Origin: Streptomyces sp. NBC_00414
GTDB taxonomy: Bacteria > Actinomycetota > Actinomycetes > Streptomycetales > Streptomycetaceae
Length of the DNA stretch: 64,000 nucleotides
NCBI RefSeq assembly: GCF_036038375.1
Contig: NZ_CP107935.1
Span: 6,076,001-6,140,000, forward strand
Direction: 5' to 3'
In this document: positions 23,232 to 30,954 of the stretch, piece after piece
How the letters are laid out: every line of letters begins with the position of its first letter
Numbering within the stretch: the first letter of the stretch is position 1
Translations under genes and position numbers: made by a program
Notes under the pieces: model-generated
Told to the model about the DNA's origin: nothing
The model's database searches: none
The model's input: only the letters and a program-made list of their open reading frames with translations

Positions 23232-23711
23232 CTACCGGGACGGTGAAATGCGGGTGCCGGTGGGGCCGGGGGCGGGCTGCAATGCGGGTACCGGCACCGG
23301 GTTCGGTACGAAGTTGATTTCGGCCCAGACCGTCTTGCGTGGGGGTCTGCCGGGGGTGACGCCCCAGCGGTCGGAGAGCGCCTCGACGATGACGAGGCCG
23401 CGGCCCGACTCGTCGTCGACGGGGCCGGGTTGCTCAGGGCGGCGGATCTGCCGGTCGCCGCGGGTGTCGGTCACCTCGATGCGGAGGGTGCCGCCGATCA
23501 CGTACAGCGTGAGGCGGAAGTCGCGGCCGGGCACGCGGCCGTGCGTGATGGCGTTGGCAGCCAGCTCGGCCACGATGTGCTCCGCGCGGGCGGGGTTCAA
23601 CGGGAGGCTCCAGGTGCGGAGTTGCTCGGTCGTGAACCGGCGGGCGAGGCGGGCACCGCGGGGTGTCGCCGACAGGGGCAGGCTGAAACTGCGGACGGTT
23701 TCTTGATTCAC
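23232..23711 (-). CDS. HATPase-domain anti-sigma-factor-like kinase
   Basis: A 159-aa RsbW/SpoIIAB-like ATP-binding protein (HATPase_c_2). The N box is ARAEHIVAELAANAITHG, followed by LRIEVTDTRGD (G1-like) and ESGRGLVIVEALSDRWG (G2-like), ending TVWAEINF. Such proteins are often anti-sigma factors or serine kinases. It starts with GTG at 23711 and lacks a strong ribosome site. It is divergent from the XRE/DUF5753 gene by 147 nt, the arrangement seen in whiJ/abaA-like regulatory cassettes of Streptomyces. Confidence 0.88.
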   Translation of the reverse strand: MNQETVRSFSLPLSATPRGARLARRFTTEQLRTWSLPLNPARAEHIVAELAANAITHGRVPGRDFRLTLYVIGGTLRIEVTDTRGDRQIRRPEQPGPVDDESGRGLVIVEALSDRWGVTPGRPPRKTVWAEINFVPNPVPVPALQPAPGPTGTRISPSR

Positions 23712-23767
23712 GTCACTCAGCGTGGCCGAGCGTGTCTACTCTGAACTGGGATTACGACTGTGCGTAT

Positions 23768-23801
23768 CGGGACTGTCGCGCTGTGGTCCCGTTCTGTCCC
23801 G
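23768..23801. promoter_or_regulatory. Candidate operator between divergent HATPase and XRE genes
   Basis: CGGGAC (23768-23773) faces GTCCCG (23786-23791), with a second GTCCCG at 23796-23801. They lie centrally in the 147-nt divergent promoter region, a plausible site for autoregulation by the XRE protein. No experimental precedent is claimed. Confidence 0.35.
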
Positions 23802-23858
23802 ACTGTCTCGGGTGTCGTGCGGGTGCGAGTGCGGGTGGGTGTGGGAGGTGGGTGGGCG

Positions 23859-24710
23859 ATGAGTGGTGGTGAGGGTGTGGACGAGGCGGGCTGGGACCTC
23901 GAACCGGGGGACGAGAGCGCGCCCTTGGTGGAGGCCGTCGGGCGGCTGGTCAGGATCTGCCGGGAAGCGGCCGGGATGCGGGTCGCCGACCTCGGTGAGG
24001 CCCTGGGGTACGGCGAGGACATGATCCGCAAGATCGAGCGTGGGGCGCGGATTCCGCGGCCGGAGTTCCTGGACCGGGCTGACGAGGTTCTGCGTGCGAG
24101 CGGGCACCTCAAGGCGTTCAAGGAGGACGTGGAGAGGGCCCGGTACCCGAAGAAGGTGCGGGAGCTGAAGGAGTTGGAGGACCGGGCGGTCGAACTGCTG
24201 CAGTACAGCAACCACAACATCCAGGGGTTGTTGCAGACGCCGGAGTATGCGCGGGCGTTGTTCGAGATGGTGCTGCCTGCGTACTCGCCGGACGAGGTTG
24301 AGCGAGGCATTGCCGCTCGTATGGCGCGGAAGTCGATCTTCGAGGGTGAGTCCCCGCCGACGGTCAGTTTCGTCCAGGAACAGGTGACGCTCGAACGCCC
24401 ACTAGGTGGGAAAATGGTGCTGCGGCGACAGCTCGAACACCTGCTGGAAGTGGGGCAGTTGCGGCACGTCACGCTTCAGGTCATGCCCACCCAGTGCGAG
24501 GAGCACGGTGGAGTGCATGGCCTGATCCAGATGTTGAAGTTCGCCGACGGCACGGCCGTGGGACGTTGCCCAGGTGCGTTCAACGGACGCCCGGTCTCCG
24601 ACCCCCGGGCTCTTCGTATCCTGGAACTGCGCTACGGCATGATCCGGGCGCAGGCTCTCACGCCGAGGGAGTCACTGGCCTTCATCGAACGAACGCTAGG
24701 AGAGCTATGA
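23859..24710 (+). CDS. XRE-family regulator with DUF5753 (WhiJ-like)
   Basis: A 283-aa protein. The N-terminal helix-turn-helix spans about residues 23-75 (VGRLVRICREAAGMRVADLG, then EDMIRKIERGARIPRP). The DUF5753 sensor-like domain covers the rest (QGLLQTPEYARALFEMVLP, later PGAFNGRPVSDPRALRILEL). WhiJ and relatives in S. coelicolor share this architecture and act in development. ATG 23859 is preferred over an earlier GTG because GGGAGGTGGG lies upstream. The stop overlaps the DUF397 start (ATGA), indicating coupled translation. Confidence 0.9.
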   Translation: MSGGEGVDEAGWDLEPGDESAPLVEAVGRLVRICREAAGMRVADLGEALGYGEDMIRKIERGARIPRPEFLDRADEVLRASGHLKAFKEDVERARYPKKVRELKELEDRAVELLQYSNHNIQGLLQTPEYARALFEMVLPAYSPDEVERGIAARMARKSIFEGESPPTVSFVQEQVTLERPLGGKMVLRRQLEHLLEVGQLRHVTLQVMPTQCEEHGGVHGLIQMLKFADGTAVGRCPGAFNGRPVSDPRALRILELRYGMIRAQALTPRESLAFIERTLGEL

Positions 24711-24898
24711 GTGCCACGGAACTGCACTGGTTCAAGAGCAGCTACAGCGACAGCGGCGACATCAACGACTGCGTCGAGATAGCCAAAGCCCCCGCCGCTG
24801 TCCACGTGCGCGATTCCAAGAACGCCTCCGGCCCGCGGCTCACGCTGAGCCCCGCCGCCTGGGCGTCGTTCGTGGCGCCCCTGTCACCAGCCCAGTAG
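24707..24898 (+). CDS. DUF397 small protein
   Basis: A 63-aa protein of the DUF397 family, recognised by WFKSSYSDSG, NDCVEIA, VHVRDSKNASGPRLTLSPAA and a terminal W-x-x-F. DUF397 proteins accompany XRE/DUF5753 regulators in streptomycetes and probably modulate them. Start ATG overlaps the regulator stop by 4 nt, with AGGAG at 24698-24702. It ends 11 nt from the convergent DUF1963 gene. Confidence 0.9.
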   Translation: MSATELHWFKSSYSDSGDINDCVEIAKAPAAVHVRDSKNASGPRLTLSPAAWASFVAPLSPAQ

Positions 24899-24909
24899 TA
24901 GGCGTTGGG

Positions 24910-25962
24910 TCACTGCATGTTCTGGACATGCGGATGGTCGGGCGCGACCGTGCACACGTACAGCTGCATGTTGTAGCTGCGGCCGATGTTCAGCTGGGTC
25001 GCGCACGCCGGGCCGCGGTAGTGCAGTCCCGTATAGCCGGCGTCCTCCACAGGACGCCAACTCCCGCTGCCGCCGTCCCACTCGGTGCCGTCCAGGGTGA
25101 GCAGCGGCCGCACGTCCGAGCCACACTTCGGGCAGGCCATGGGGAACGGGTCGCTGAAGCTCCAGGGGGCGTGGCCGCCGAGCTTGCAGCCAGGGGCGAC
25201 GCTGAGGTCGTACTGATAGCCGATGACGGCAGCGTCATCCAACTCATCCAGCCCATCCGGCTCATCGGGTTCTTCCGGGGTCTGTTCCTCCTCCCAGGCC
25301 TCGATCCGGTCCGCCAGGTCCTCGGGCAGTTCGTGCGGGGCGGGATACTCGGTGACCGTCTCGGGGTGGAGTACGCAGGGCTCGGGGAGGTAGTCGTCGT
25401 TGCCGATCACCGAGGGCTGCGGGGCGGTGGTGAGAGGGTCGGTCACGTCGGCGGAGGTGCGCCAGCGGAGCGTGACCGCGGGGAGATAGTCCTCGGCGTG
25501 GTCGAAGGGGCACCACAGGACCTGGAGCAGGTCGGTACCGGCCGGGCGGGGCAGCGAGGGGACGTCGGCGGCGTACAGCTGGACCACGGGGATCAGGGGG
25601 ACCGGGCCGTCCTGGGGTATGCGCGTCCGGCCGGAGATGGAGGCGCGGTCCACGATCACGCTTTCCTCGGGGGTGAGGAGGTCGGCGCCCTCGGCGCGCG
25701 GCCGCTCCCAGGCCTCGTCGAGGATGCGCCGCCGCAGCCGTACGTCGTCGGGGGTGACACCGCGGTGCGAGGGCCCGGTGTGATCCGGGCAGGTGGGCCA
25801 CGGCTCCTGGGCCGGCCAGAGCAGGGGGCCGCCGATGGAACTGTCGGCGGCGGTCGGCGTACCGGCACGCGGGTGCAGCCGTACGGCGGTACGGGCCATC
25901 GGCGCCAACTCCGGGAAGAGGGCGGTGACGTCGAGGGGGCGGGGTGGGGTGGTCCTGGACAT
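24910..25962 (-). CDS. DUF1963 family protein (YwqG-like)
   Basis: A 350-aa cytoplasmic protein of unknown function. DUF1963 features are SSIGGPLLWPAQEPWPTC near the N-terminus, VPLIPVVQLYAADVPSLP, LLQVLWCPFD and the later YDLSVAPGCKLGGHAPW. A CPKCGSD motif (about residue 287) suggests a metal site with other cysteines near the end (GPACATQL). An acidic stretch (about 226-250) separates the halves. No signal peptide. It stands alone, convergent with the DUF397 gene. Confidence 0.82.
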   Translation of the reverse strand: MSRTTPPRPLDVTALFPELAPMARTAVRLHPRAGTPTAADSSIGGPLLWPAQEPWPTCPDHTGPSHRGVTPDDVRLRRRILDEAWERPRAEGADLLTPEESVIVDRASISGRTRIPQDGPVPLIPVVQLYAADVPSLPRPAGTDLLQVLWCPFDHAEDYLPAVTLRWRTSADVTDPLTTAPQPSVIGNDDYLPEPCVLHPETVTEYPAPHELPEDLADRIEAWEEEQTPEEPDEPDGLDELDDAAVIGYQYDLSVAPGCKLGGHAPWSFSDPFPMACPKCGSDVRPLLTLDGTEWDGGSGSWRPVEDAGYTGLHYRGPACATQLNIGRSYNMQLYVCTVAPDHPHVQNMQ

Positions 25963-26067
25963 GGGGAGAGGCTATGCACGTGGGCGGGTGAAAGGTGAAG
26001 GCGGGGGCACGCACGATGGCGATGACCGATGACGAGCTGCTGGTCCTCCAAGGGGGATGCTAACGCC

Positions 26068-26406
26068 GTGACCGCGGAATTTCGTATGAAACTGGACGAA
26101 GGAATGCTCGGCTATTTCCGCGAGATAGTGGATGAAATGGTGGGGCGATTCGGTATCTCCCGCGCGGAAGCGGTGGCGAGGCTCAATCACAGGTACGGAG
26201 GAACGGAGATAGCCCCGTACCCCGATCTCATGTGCCATGAGTTTCCGGAGTTCTGGGCTTACGGCCCGTACTACTACCCCGACGACGCGGGACGTCTTCC
26301 GACGGGAGACGCGAGCGCGGACGCGGGCATCGACGTGACGCGACTGCGGATCCGCCCCCGGCCGCCCGAGGATTCGCCCGCGTGGACCCTCAAGGCGGGG
26401 GGATGA
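26068..26406 (+). CDS. Hypothetical protein, first of a coupled small-gene set
   Basis: A 112-aa protein with no recognised domain. It has a helical N-terminus (YFREIVDEMVGRFGISRAEA) and an aromatic segment (HEFPEFWAYGPYYYPDD, about residues 65-81). GTG 26068 is chosen because AGGGGGA sits at 26051-26057 and upstream codons look unlike a protein. Its stop overlaps the next start (ATGA), so the two are coupled. Similar small proteins often sit beside polymorphic toxin genes, but no function can be assigned. Confidence 0.7.
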   Translation: MTAEFRMKLDEGMLGYFREIVDEMVGRFGISRAEAVARLNHRYGGTEIAPYPDLMCHEFPEFWAYGPYYYPDDAGRLPTGDASADAGIDVTRLRIRPRPPEDSPAWTLKAGG

Positions 26407-26837
26407 GTAGCACGTTCAAGTACCGGCTCCGGGGCTCCTGCTCGCCCGGCGGATCGGCCTTGGCCGCAGACTTGACGGTGGAGCGTCGCCTCCCAGGTGC
26501 CGGTGCGGGAGGCGGCCTGCAGATCTACCGCAACGTATCGCTGGCGCTTCCGAGCGGCATCAACTGGCGTGACGCCGCATGGCTTGCCTTCGGGCTCTCG
26601 GTGCACTCCGCCGACCTGTCCTCCGCGCATCCCGACGGCCTGCTCGTCGAGGTCACGGCGCTCACCTTTCCCCTCGCCCACTACCGGTCCGAGGTGGCGG
26701 TGCTGGCGATGGACGCCTGGCTGCGCGACGAATTCGCCCTTCCCGATCGCGGACTCCGCGCTGTTCTCGACGATGAGACCGGGGCCTGGGGATTCCAATG
26801 GGGTGGGCACCCTGATCCCTTTTCGGACGGACTGTGA
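26403..26837 (+). CDS. Hypothetical protein, coupled to the preceding gene
   Basis: A 144-aa protein without a recognised domain. It contains beta-rich text such as STFKYRLRGSCSPGGSALAA, a Gly-rich turn (GAGAGGGLQI) and VEVTALTFPLAHYRSEVAVL. It starts by ATGA overlap with the previous stop. The pair was probably inherited together. It could be an immunity-type protein because of the toxin gene downstream; this is only context. Confidence 0.68.
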   Translation: MSSTFKYRLRGSCSPGGSALAADLTVERRLPGAGAGGGLQIYRNVSLALPSGINWRDAAWLAFGLSVHSADLSSAHPDGLLVEVTALTFPLAHYRSEVAVLAMDAWLRDEFALPDRGLRAVLDDETGAWGFQWGGHPDPFSDGL

Positions 26838-26868
26838 CCGGCCGGTGGTGGAGGGAAGGCGGGCTGAC

Positions 26869-27420
26869 GTGGCCGCGGAGGACGCCCTGATGCGGCGAGT
26901 GGATTCACTCATCGGCTCGGGACATATGGGGCGGGAGAAAGCCGTAGAAGTCGAAGACGCGTTTCCGGAGGCGCGCGCCCGCATCCTCGGCCGGCTGCGG
27001 CTCTCGTCCCAAGCGGGGGACTGGCGCAGGTTCGAACCACAGGCGGGTGTCGCGGTTCACCTCCACCCCGAGGGACTTGCCGCGATCCTGGCACCTGTCC
27101 TCGCGCCGCGCGCACAAGGCGTGAACTCGGAGGATCTGGTCGACATGCTCGGAGAGCTGCGGGCTCCCGAGGGTGTGGAGCCGATCAGCTCTCTGGTGCG
27201 GGAGCGCAAGGACACGGACGGTCCCTTCTACGCTCTGTGTATCAAGGGCGTGCAGGCGCTGGCCGGGATCGGTACCCCTGAAGCGCTTCGATTTCTGGGG
27301 GACATCGCCAGAACGGCCCCGGGGAAGTGGCCGGACCCGCTGAGATGGCATGCGGCGCAGGAGCTGGGCATCGAGGACGAGCTCGGCTTCGACGAGGACG
27401 CGATGCTGGGCGGGGCGTAG
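26869..27420 (+). CDS. Hypothetical protein with HEAT-like C-terminus
   Basis: A 183-aa protein of unknown function. The C-terminal part (ALCIKGVQALAGIGTPEALR, then FLGDIARTAPGKWPDPLRWH) reads like a pair of HEAT-type helices. GTG at 26869 is preferred because GGGAAGG (26852-26858) lies 10 nt upstream; GTG at 26845 or ATG at 26890 are alternatives. It follows the previous gene by about 30 nt in the same direction. Confidence 0.65.
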   Translation: MAAEDALMRRVDSLIGSGHMGREKAVEVEDAFPEARARILGRLRLSSQAGDWRRFEPQAGVAVHLHPEGLAAILAPVLAPRAQGVNSEDLVDMLGELRAPEGVEPISSLVRERKDTDGPFYALCIKGVQALAGIGTPEALRFLGDIARTAPGKWPDPLRWHAAQELGIEDELGFDEDAMLGGA

Positions 27421-27494
27421 TCAGGAGGTCGAGGACGGCCGGCGGGTCCTGCGCCGGCCCTGTCGGCGTCGATCGGCATCGTGAGGACGGGAAC

Positions 27495-27968
27495 ATGTCG
27501 GCTGGGTGGGACTGGGACGGTGACGAGAGCCCGCTTCGCTTCGACGATCCCGTCGAGTGGGACGTGGCGTACGAACGCGGTGAGGACTCGCTGGGCTCCG
27601 CCGTGATCGGGCTGGCCTTCAACTGCTCGCTGGCCGAGGCGTCACCTCGGATCGTCAGGGCGATGCAGTTGGCGGACGTCGGCCAACGCGGCTTCGCCTT
27701 CACCGCGGCGGGCACCGCGGCCCGGCTCAACGGCGAACTGACACCAGAGCTGTACGCCGCGCTGCGGGCGGAGGGCCACGGCCGCAGGAGCATGGCCGAG
27801 AACGCCATCGACGACACCCTCGACTACGTGCCGTTCCGGCAACTCCCGCCGTGGTTCAAGTGGCAGATGATCCGGACGACCGTGCAGAACAAGCTGGAGT
27901 ACTGGGGGATGCTGGCCACGGATGCGGTCGGCGATGTGTGGCGGGCCCTGCGTGGTCGCCGCTCTTGA
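27495..27968 (+). CDS. Hypothetical protein, possible immunity-type helical protein
   Basis: A 157-aa protein with an acidic N-terminus (WDWDGDESPLRFDDPVEWD) and a helical middle (IVRAMQLADVGQRGFAFTAA). It ends basic (WRALRGRRS). ATG at 27495 follows GAGGACGGG. It resembles the HEAT-like immunity proteins that accompany toxins in actinobacteria, but there is no diagnostic motif. It precedes the toxin gene by 173 nt. Confidence 0.65.
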   Translation: MSAGWDWDGDESPLRFDDPVEWDVAYERGEDSLGSAVIGLAFNCSLAEASPRIVRAMQLADVGQRGFAFTAAGTAARLNGELTPELYAALRAEGHGRRSMAENAIDDTLDYVPFRQLPPWFKWQMIRTTVQNKLEYWGMLATDAVGDVWRALRGRRS

Positions 27969-28141
27969 GGGCAGGGGGCGCGGTGGCACGGTCGTGGTGG
28001 ACACGCGGGCCTGAGCGTGAGCTCTGGGGCTGATCTCCGGCAACGTCATCAGGGACTCTTCGCGCCGAACGCCAGTGCCTAGTAAATTCGCTGCTGCGTA
28101 CGTGTGGTTGGCGTGGTTGGTGGTGCGACGGGGGTTGCGTG

Positions 28142-29695
28142 ATGGCGGGGTATCGGCCGACGGACTGGCATGTGCTGGATCTGGAGAAGGATCCGACGCC
28201 GGGGGATCCGGTCCGGGTGAAGTCCCTGGCCAAGAGCCTGCATGACTTCGCCGATGACGTGCAGGATGCGCTGCGGCTGGTGAAGGGGATGGCGGACGAG
28301 GACGCCGTCCTGGCGATGGTGGGCAAGACGGCCGATGTCTTCCGGGACGAGTTTTCCGGGGTGCCGAAGAATCTCAAGAAGCTGAAGAAGTCGTACGACC
28401 TGGCGGGGGACGCGCTGGCGGCGTACTGGCCCGAGCTGGAGCGGGCCCAGACGTTGGCCGACAAGGCCCTCGTGAAGGGGCGGGAGGCGCAGGCGGATCT
28501 GTCCTCGGCCAAGTCCAAGTTGTCGTCGGCTGATTCGTGGGTGACCCGCGCCAATAAGGAAGCGGACAAGTACAAGGACGACCCGGCCGGTGGCAAGGAT
28601 GTCGAGAAGCCGGATGAGGCGAAGGTGCGGGCCGCGACCCGTGATGCGCAGAGTGCCAAGGATGCGCATACCGCCGCTCAGTCGGATGTGACCTCGGCGC
28701 AGAGTGCCCTCGATGCGGCGAAGAAGATGGCCGCGGATGCCCGTCGGATGCGTGAGGACGCCGCGGGGGAGGCGAAGCGGAAGCTGGACGACGCTTCCGA
28801 CGCGGGGATTCGGAACCGTAAGTGGTACGAGGAGGTCGGCGACTGGTTCGTCGACAACTGGGACACCATCGTCGCCGTCTGCAAGGTCGTTGTCGCCGTC
28901 CTCGGGATCATCGCCCTGATTATTGGGGGGCCGATCCTCGGGGCGATCGTGCTCATTGCCGCGCTGATCGTTCTCGCGGACACCCTCAATAAATATATGA
29001 AGGGGCAGGCGTCCCTGTGGGATGTGGCGTTCGCCGCCCTCGACTGCATTCCGGGTATGAAGGGGCTGACCACTCTCGGCGGGCTCGCCAAGGGACTCAA
29101 GGGCCTCCGGAGCTTGAACGGGATCAAGGCCGGGATGAAGGGCATGGCCGAGGGCGTGCGCGGCATGAGCGGCGTCTTCAAGGGTGGAGCCCGCATGCCG
29201 GGTGGCCAGATCCCGTACCGGGCGCTGTCCCCCAAGGCCAGGCAGCTCACCCGGGCGCTGGAGAACGGGCACATACCCATCCGGCCCGGAGAGGTGAACG
29301 TCTCCCATCTCTCCGAACTCCAGAGTTTCCACGGGGTCGAGCACGCCATCATCCAGAATCCGGCGGGAGATCTGCGTCTCTTCCGAGGGACGGAGCGGAC
29401 GAGTTCCATTCCACGGGACCTCAGGGGGCAGGACTACGATTTCATCGCCCATACGCACCCGGAGGATCGAATTCCCGGACCGCCCAACAGAATAGAACAG
29501 GCGCAGGGAATGCCCAACAGTATGTCGCGGGACCTGGAGTACAAAGCGTCGGATCACATGGAAGTGGTCGTCAGCCGGGATGGGAACCTGAGGTTCTTCG
29601 ACGGTGAGGGAATTCGTGAGCTGCCGCAGGGAACGTATCCTGAGGGTGGCCCGGTGAATCCACTGGGGTTCATCGTTCCCGTGCAAATGGGATGA
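28142..29695 (+). CDS. Polymorphic-toxin-like protein with swapped C-terminal domain
   Basis: A 517-aa protein laid out like an actinobacterial polymorphic toxin. A helical WXG/coiled-coil N-terminus (about residues 1-215, Ala/Lys/Asp-rich) is followed by hydrophobic segments (about 243-283, VVVAVLGIIALIIGG), a pre-toxin Gly/Lys linker, and a C-terminal domain from about residue 360. That tip contains FIAHTHPEDRIPGP (His437-x-His) and a later SDHMEVVVSRDG. With GVEHAII upstream, it recalls a JAB/JAMM-like E-HxHP-S-D arrangement, but spacing is unusual and activity is unproven. The tip is visibly less GC-rich than the rest, a sign of domain exchange. Start could also be GTG 28139. Confidence 0.7.
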   Translation: MAGYRPTDWHVLDLEKDPTPGDPVRVKSLAKSLHDFADDVQDALRLVKGMADEDAVLAMVGKTADVFRDEFSGVPKNLKKLKKSYDLAGDALAAYWPELERAQTLADKALVKGREAQADLSSAKSKLSSADSWVTRANKEADKYKDDPAGGKDVEKPDEAKVRAATRDAQSAKDAHTAAQSDVTSAQSALDAAKKMAADARRMREDAAGEAKRKLDDASDAGIRNRKWYEEVGDWFVDNWDTIVAVCKVVVAVLGIIALIIGGPILGAIVLIAALIVLADTLNKYMKGQASLWDVAFAALDCIPGMKGLTTLGGLAKGLKGLRSLNGIKAGMKGMAEGVRGMSGVFKGGARMPGGQIPYRALSPKARQLTRALENGHIPIRPGEVNVSHLSELQSFHGVEHAIIQNPAGDLRLFRGTERTSSIPRDLRGQDYDFIAHTHPEDRIPGPPNRIEQAQGMPNSMSRDLEYKASDHMEVVVSRDGNLRFFDGEGIRELPQGTYPEGGPVNPLGFIVPVQMG

Positions 29696-29744
29696 TGATG
29701 CGTATGTCACGGCATGAACCGCGCCGCGGAAAGGGAAAGCTGTA

Positions 29745-30464
29745 ATGAGTAGTGAATACGCTTCGTGTGTCTTCTGCGGCGAATTCGTCCTGCACGTCCC
29801 GGGGTGGGCCAGCAGTGTTCCTTCGTACCGGCTCATGCGGGCGACCTGGCAGGAGGAACACGCCTTCGTGGTGGGGTCGCTGCACTTCTCCTGTCTGCGG
29901 GCGTCGCCCGTCCGGTCGGAGTTCGCCGCCGAGTTCGCGCAGATCGCGACAGGGCACGGAAGGGAGATCACGTTTCAGGCGGCAGGCGAGACGCAGACCC
30001 TGGTCCAGCCCGGTCTCGGCTTCGTCGAGCAGATCTTCCGGGGCGACGTGTGCGCCATCCATCGCAGTGACACCCGGGACAGCTGGCTCGTGCAGGAGCA
30101 TGCCGGGCCCTGGTACGTGCTGGACCGGCCCCAGATGGAGGACATCGCGCAGGGGAAGCAGCCTCGTCTCGACCCCGGTGTGGAGCGGATCGTGCTCCCG
30201 CGTGAACCGATGGTGAACCTCGCCGACGCCACGCTTCCCGAACTCCTGGACAGCCTCGGTGTCACGGACCGGTATCCGGACCTGGCGGCGGGGGAGCCGG
30301 AGTACGAGTTCTGGAAGTACTTCGCCCCGAAGCGCGTACTGGAGTACGCGGTGATCGCGACCCCGCCCCTGCCGGAGGAGGCGGCCGCGTTCCTGCGTGA
30401 CTACGCCCCGCACTATCAGCCGATCGACTTCGACGCGCTCGAACGCGACGAGCCCCGGGCTTGA
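29745..30464 (+). CDS. Probable immunity protein for the upstream toxin
   Basis: A 239-aa cytoplasmic protein with no named domain. The N-terminus CVFCGEFV with later HFSCL (about residues 8-50) could bind a metal ion. The rest is acidic/aromatic (QEHAGPWYVLDRPQ, EYEFWKYFAPKRVLEYAV). It begins 49 nt after the toxin-like gene on the same strand, the classic position for a cognate immunity gene. That assignment is inference from context. Confidence 0.6.
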   Translation: MSSEYASCVFCGEFVLHVPGWASSVPSYRLMRATWQEEHAFVVGSLHFSCLRASPVRSEFAAEFAQIATGHGREITFQAAGETQTLVQPGLGFVEQIFRGDVCAIHRSDTRDSWLVQEHAGPWYVLDRPQMEDIAQGKQPRLDPGVERIVLPREPMVNLADATLPELLDSLGVTDRYPDLAAGEPEYEFWKYFAPKRVLEYAVIATPPLPEEAAAFLRDYAPHYQPIDFDALERDEPRA

Positions 30465-30604
30465 CGAGCCCCGGGCTTGAGGGGAATCCGTGACGCAGAA
30501 GGGGCACGCCCCCGCACTGAGCTCCCGTTACGAGGCTTACCGCCGGGCGGGCTTCGCACCGACCACGGGAGCAGCGTGCCGCCCTTCGTCAGCCGGATCA
30601 CGCC

Positions 30605-30661
30605 TTGAGATTCCCTGGCCACTACGACCCTGAGACCGCTCGATACCTCAGCCCCGATCCA
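30605..30661 (+). pseudogene. Rhs/YD-repeat core remnant
   Basis: An in-frame segment reads LRFPG-HYDPETARYLSPDP, the hallmark end of an Rhs/YD-repeat core just before the toxin tip. The usual stretch between FPG and HYDPET is missing, so an internal deletion has fused the two halves. No open frame of useful length surrounds it. It shows that an Rhs-type toxin once ended here. Confidence 0.7.
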
Positions 30662-30793
30662 ACGGGTCGCGGGTCGTGGGTCGCGGGCCGCGGACGTGGA
30701 CGCGGACGTGGACGCGGCGCTTGCCGGCAGGACGCCGGTTCTTCACCGCAGGCACATGGAACGGGAAGTCGTTCAACCCCATGATCCGCACCG

Positions 30794-30907
30794 ATGACGC
30801 AAGAGTGTTGGGATTCGGCGGCTCAGGAAGGTCTGCCGCTCATCACGAACGATTCGAAATTCTATCGGAACGCCGAACGGCTCGGTTACACCACCGAGCG
30901 ATACTGA
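30794..30907 (+). pseudogene. Toxin C-terminal tail remnant
   Basis: A 37-codon frame encodes QEGLPLITNDSKFYRNAERL then GYTTERY and a stop. This text looks like the end of a toxin nuclease (possibly PIN-like, ITND-x-x-FY pattern). An in-frame stop lies just before its only ATG and there is no ribosome site, so it is most likely a decayed toxin tip left beside the Rhs remnant. Confidence 0.5.
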
Positions 30908-30954
30908 TCACGATGTGACGGGTGTGTCGCACAGTTTATGGGAGACGAACAGGC

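Larger units (their letters stand above)
30465..30954. other. Gene-free stretch holding eroded toxin sequence
   Basis: Apart from the Rhs and tail remnants, this 490-nt stretch has a short hexanucleotide-like repeat (GGACGTGGACGC, twice in tandem, about 30690-30715) and a low-GC right half. GGGAG at 30940-30944 serves the next gene. No complete gene is supported. Confidence 0.6.

Noticed and set aside
24928..25998. A 356-aa plus-strand frame opposite the DUF1963 gene
   Set aside because: Gly/Arg/Val-rich shadow; the minus strand carries recognisable DUF1963 text.
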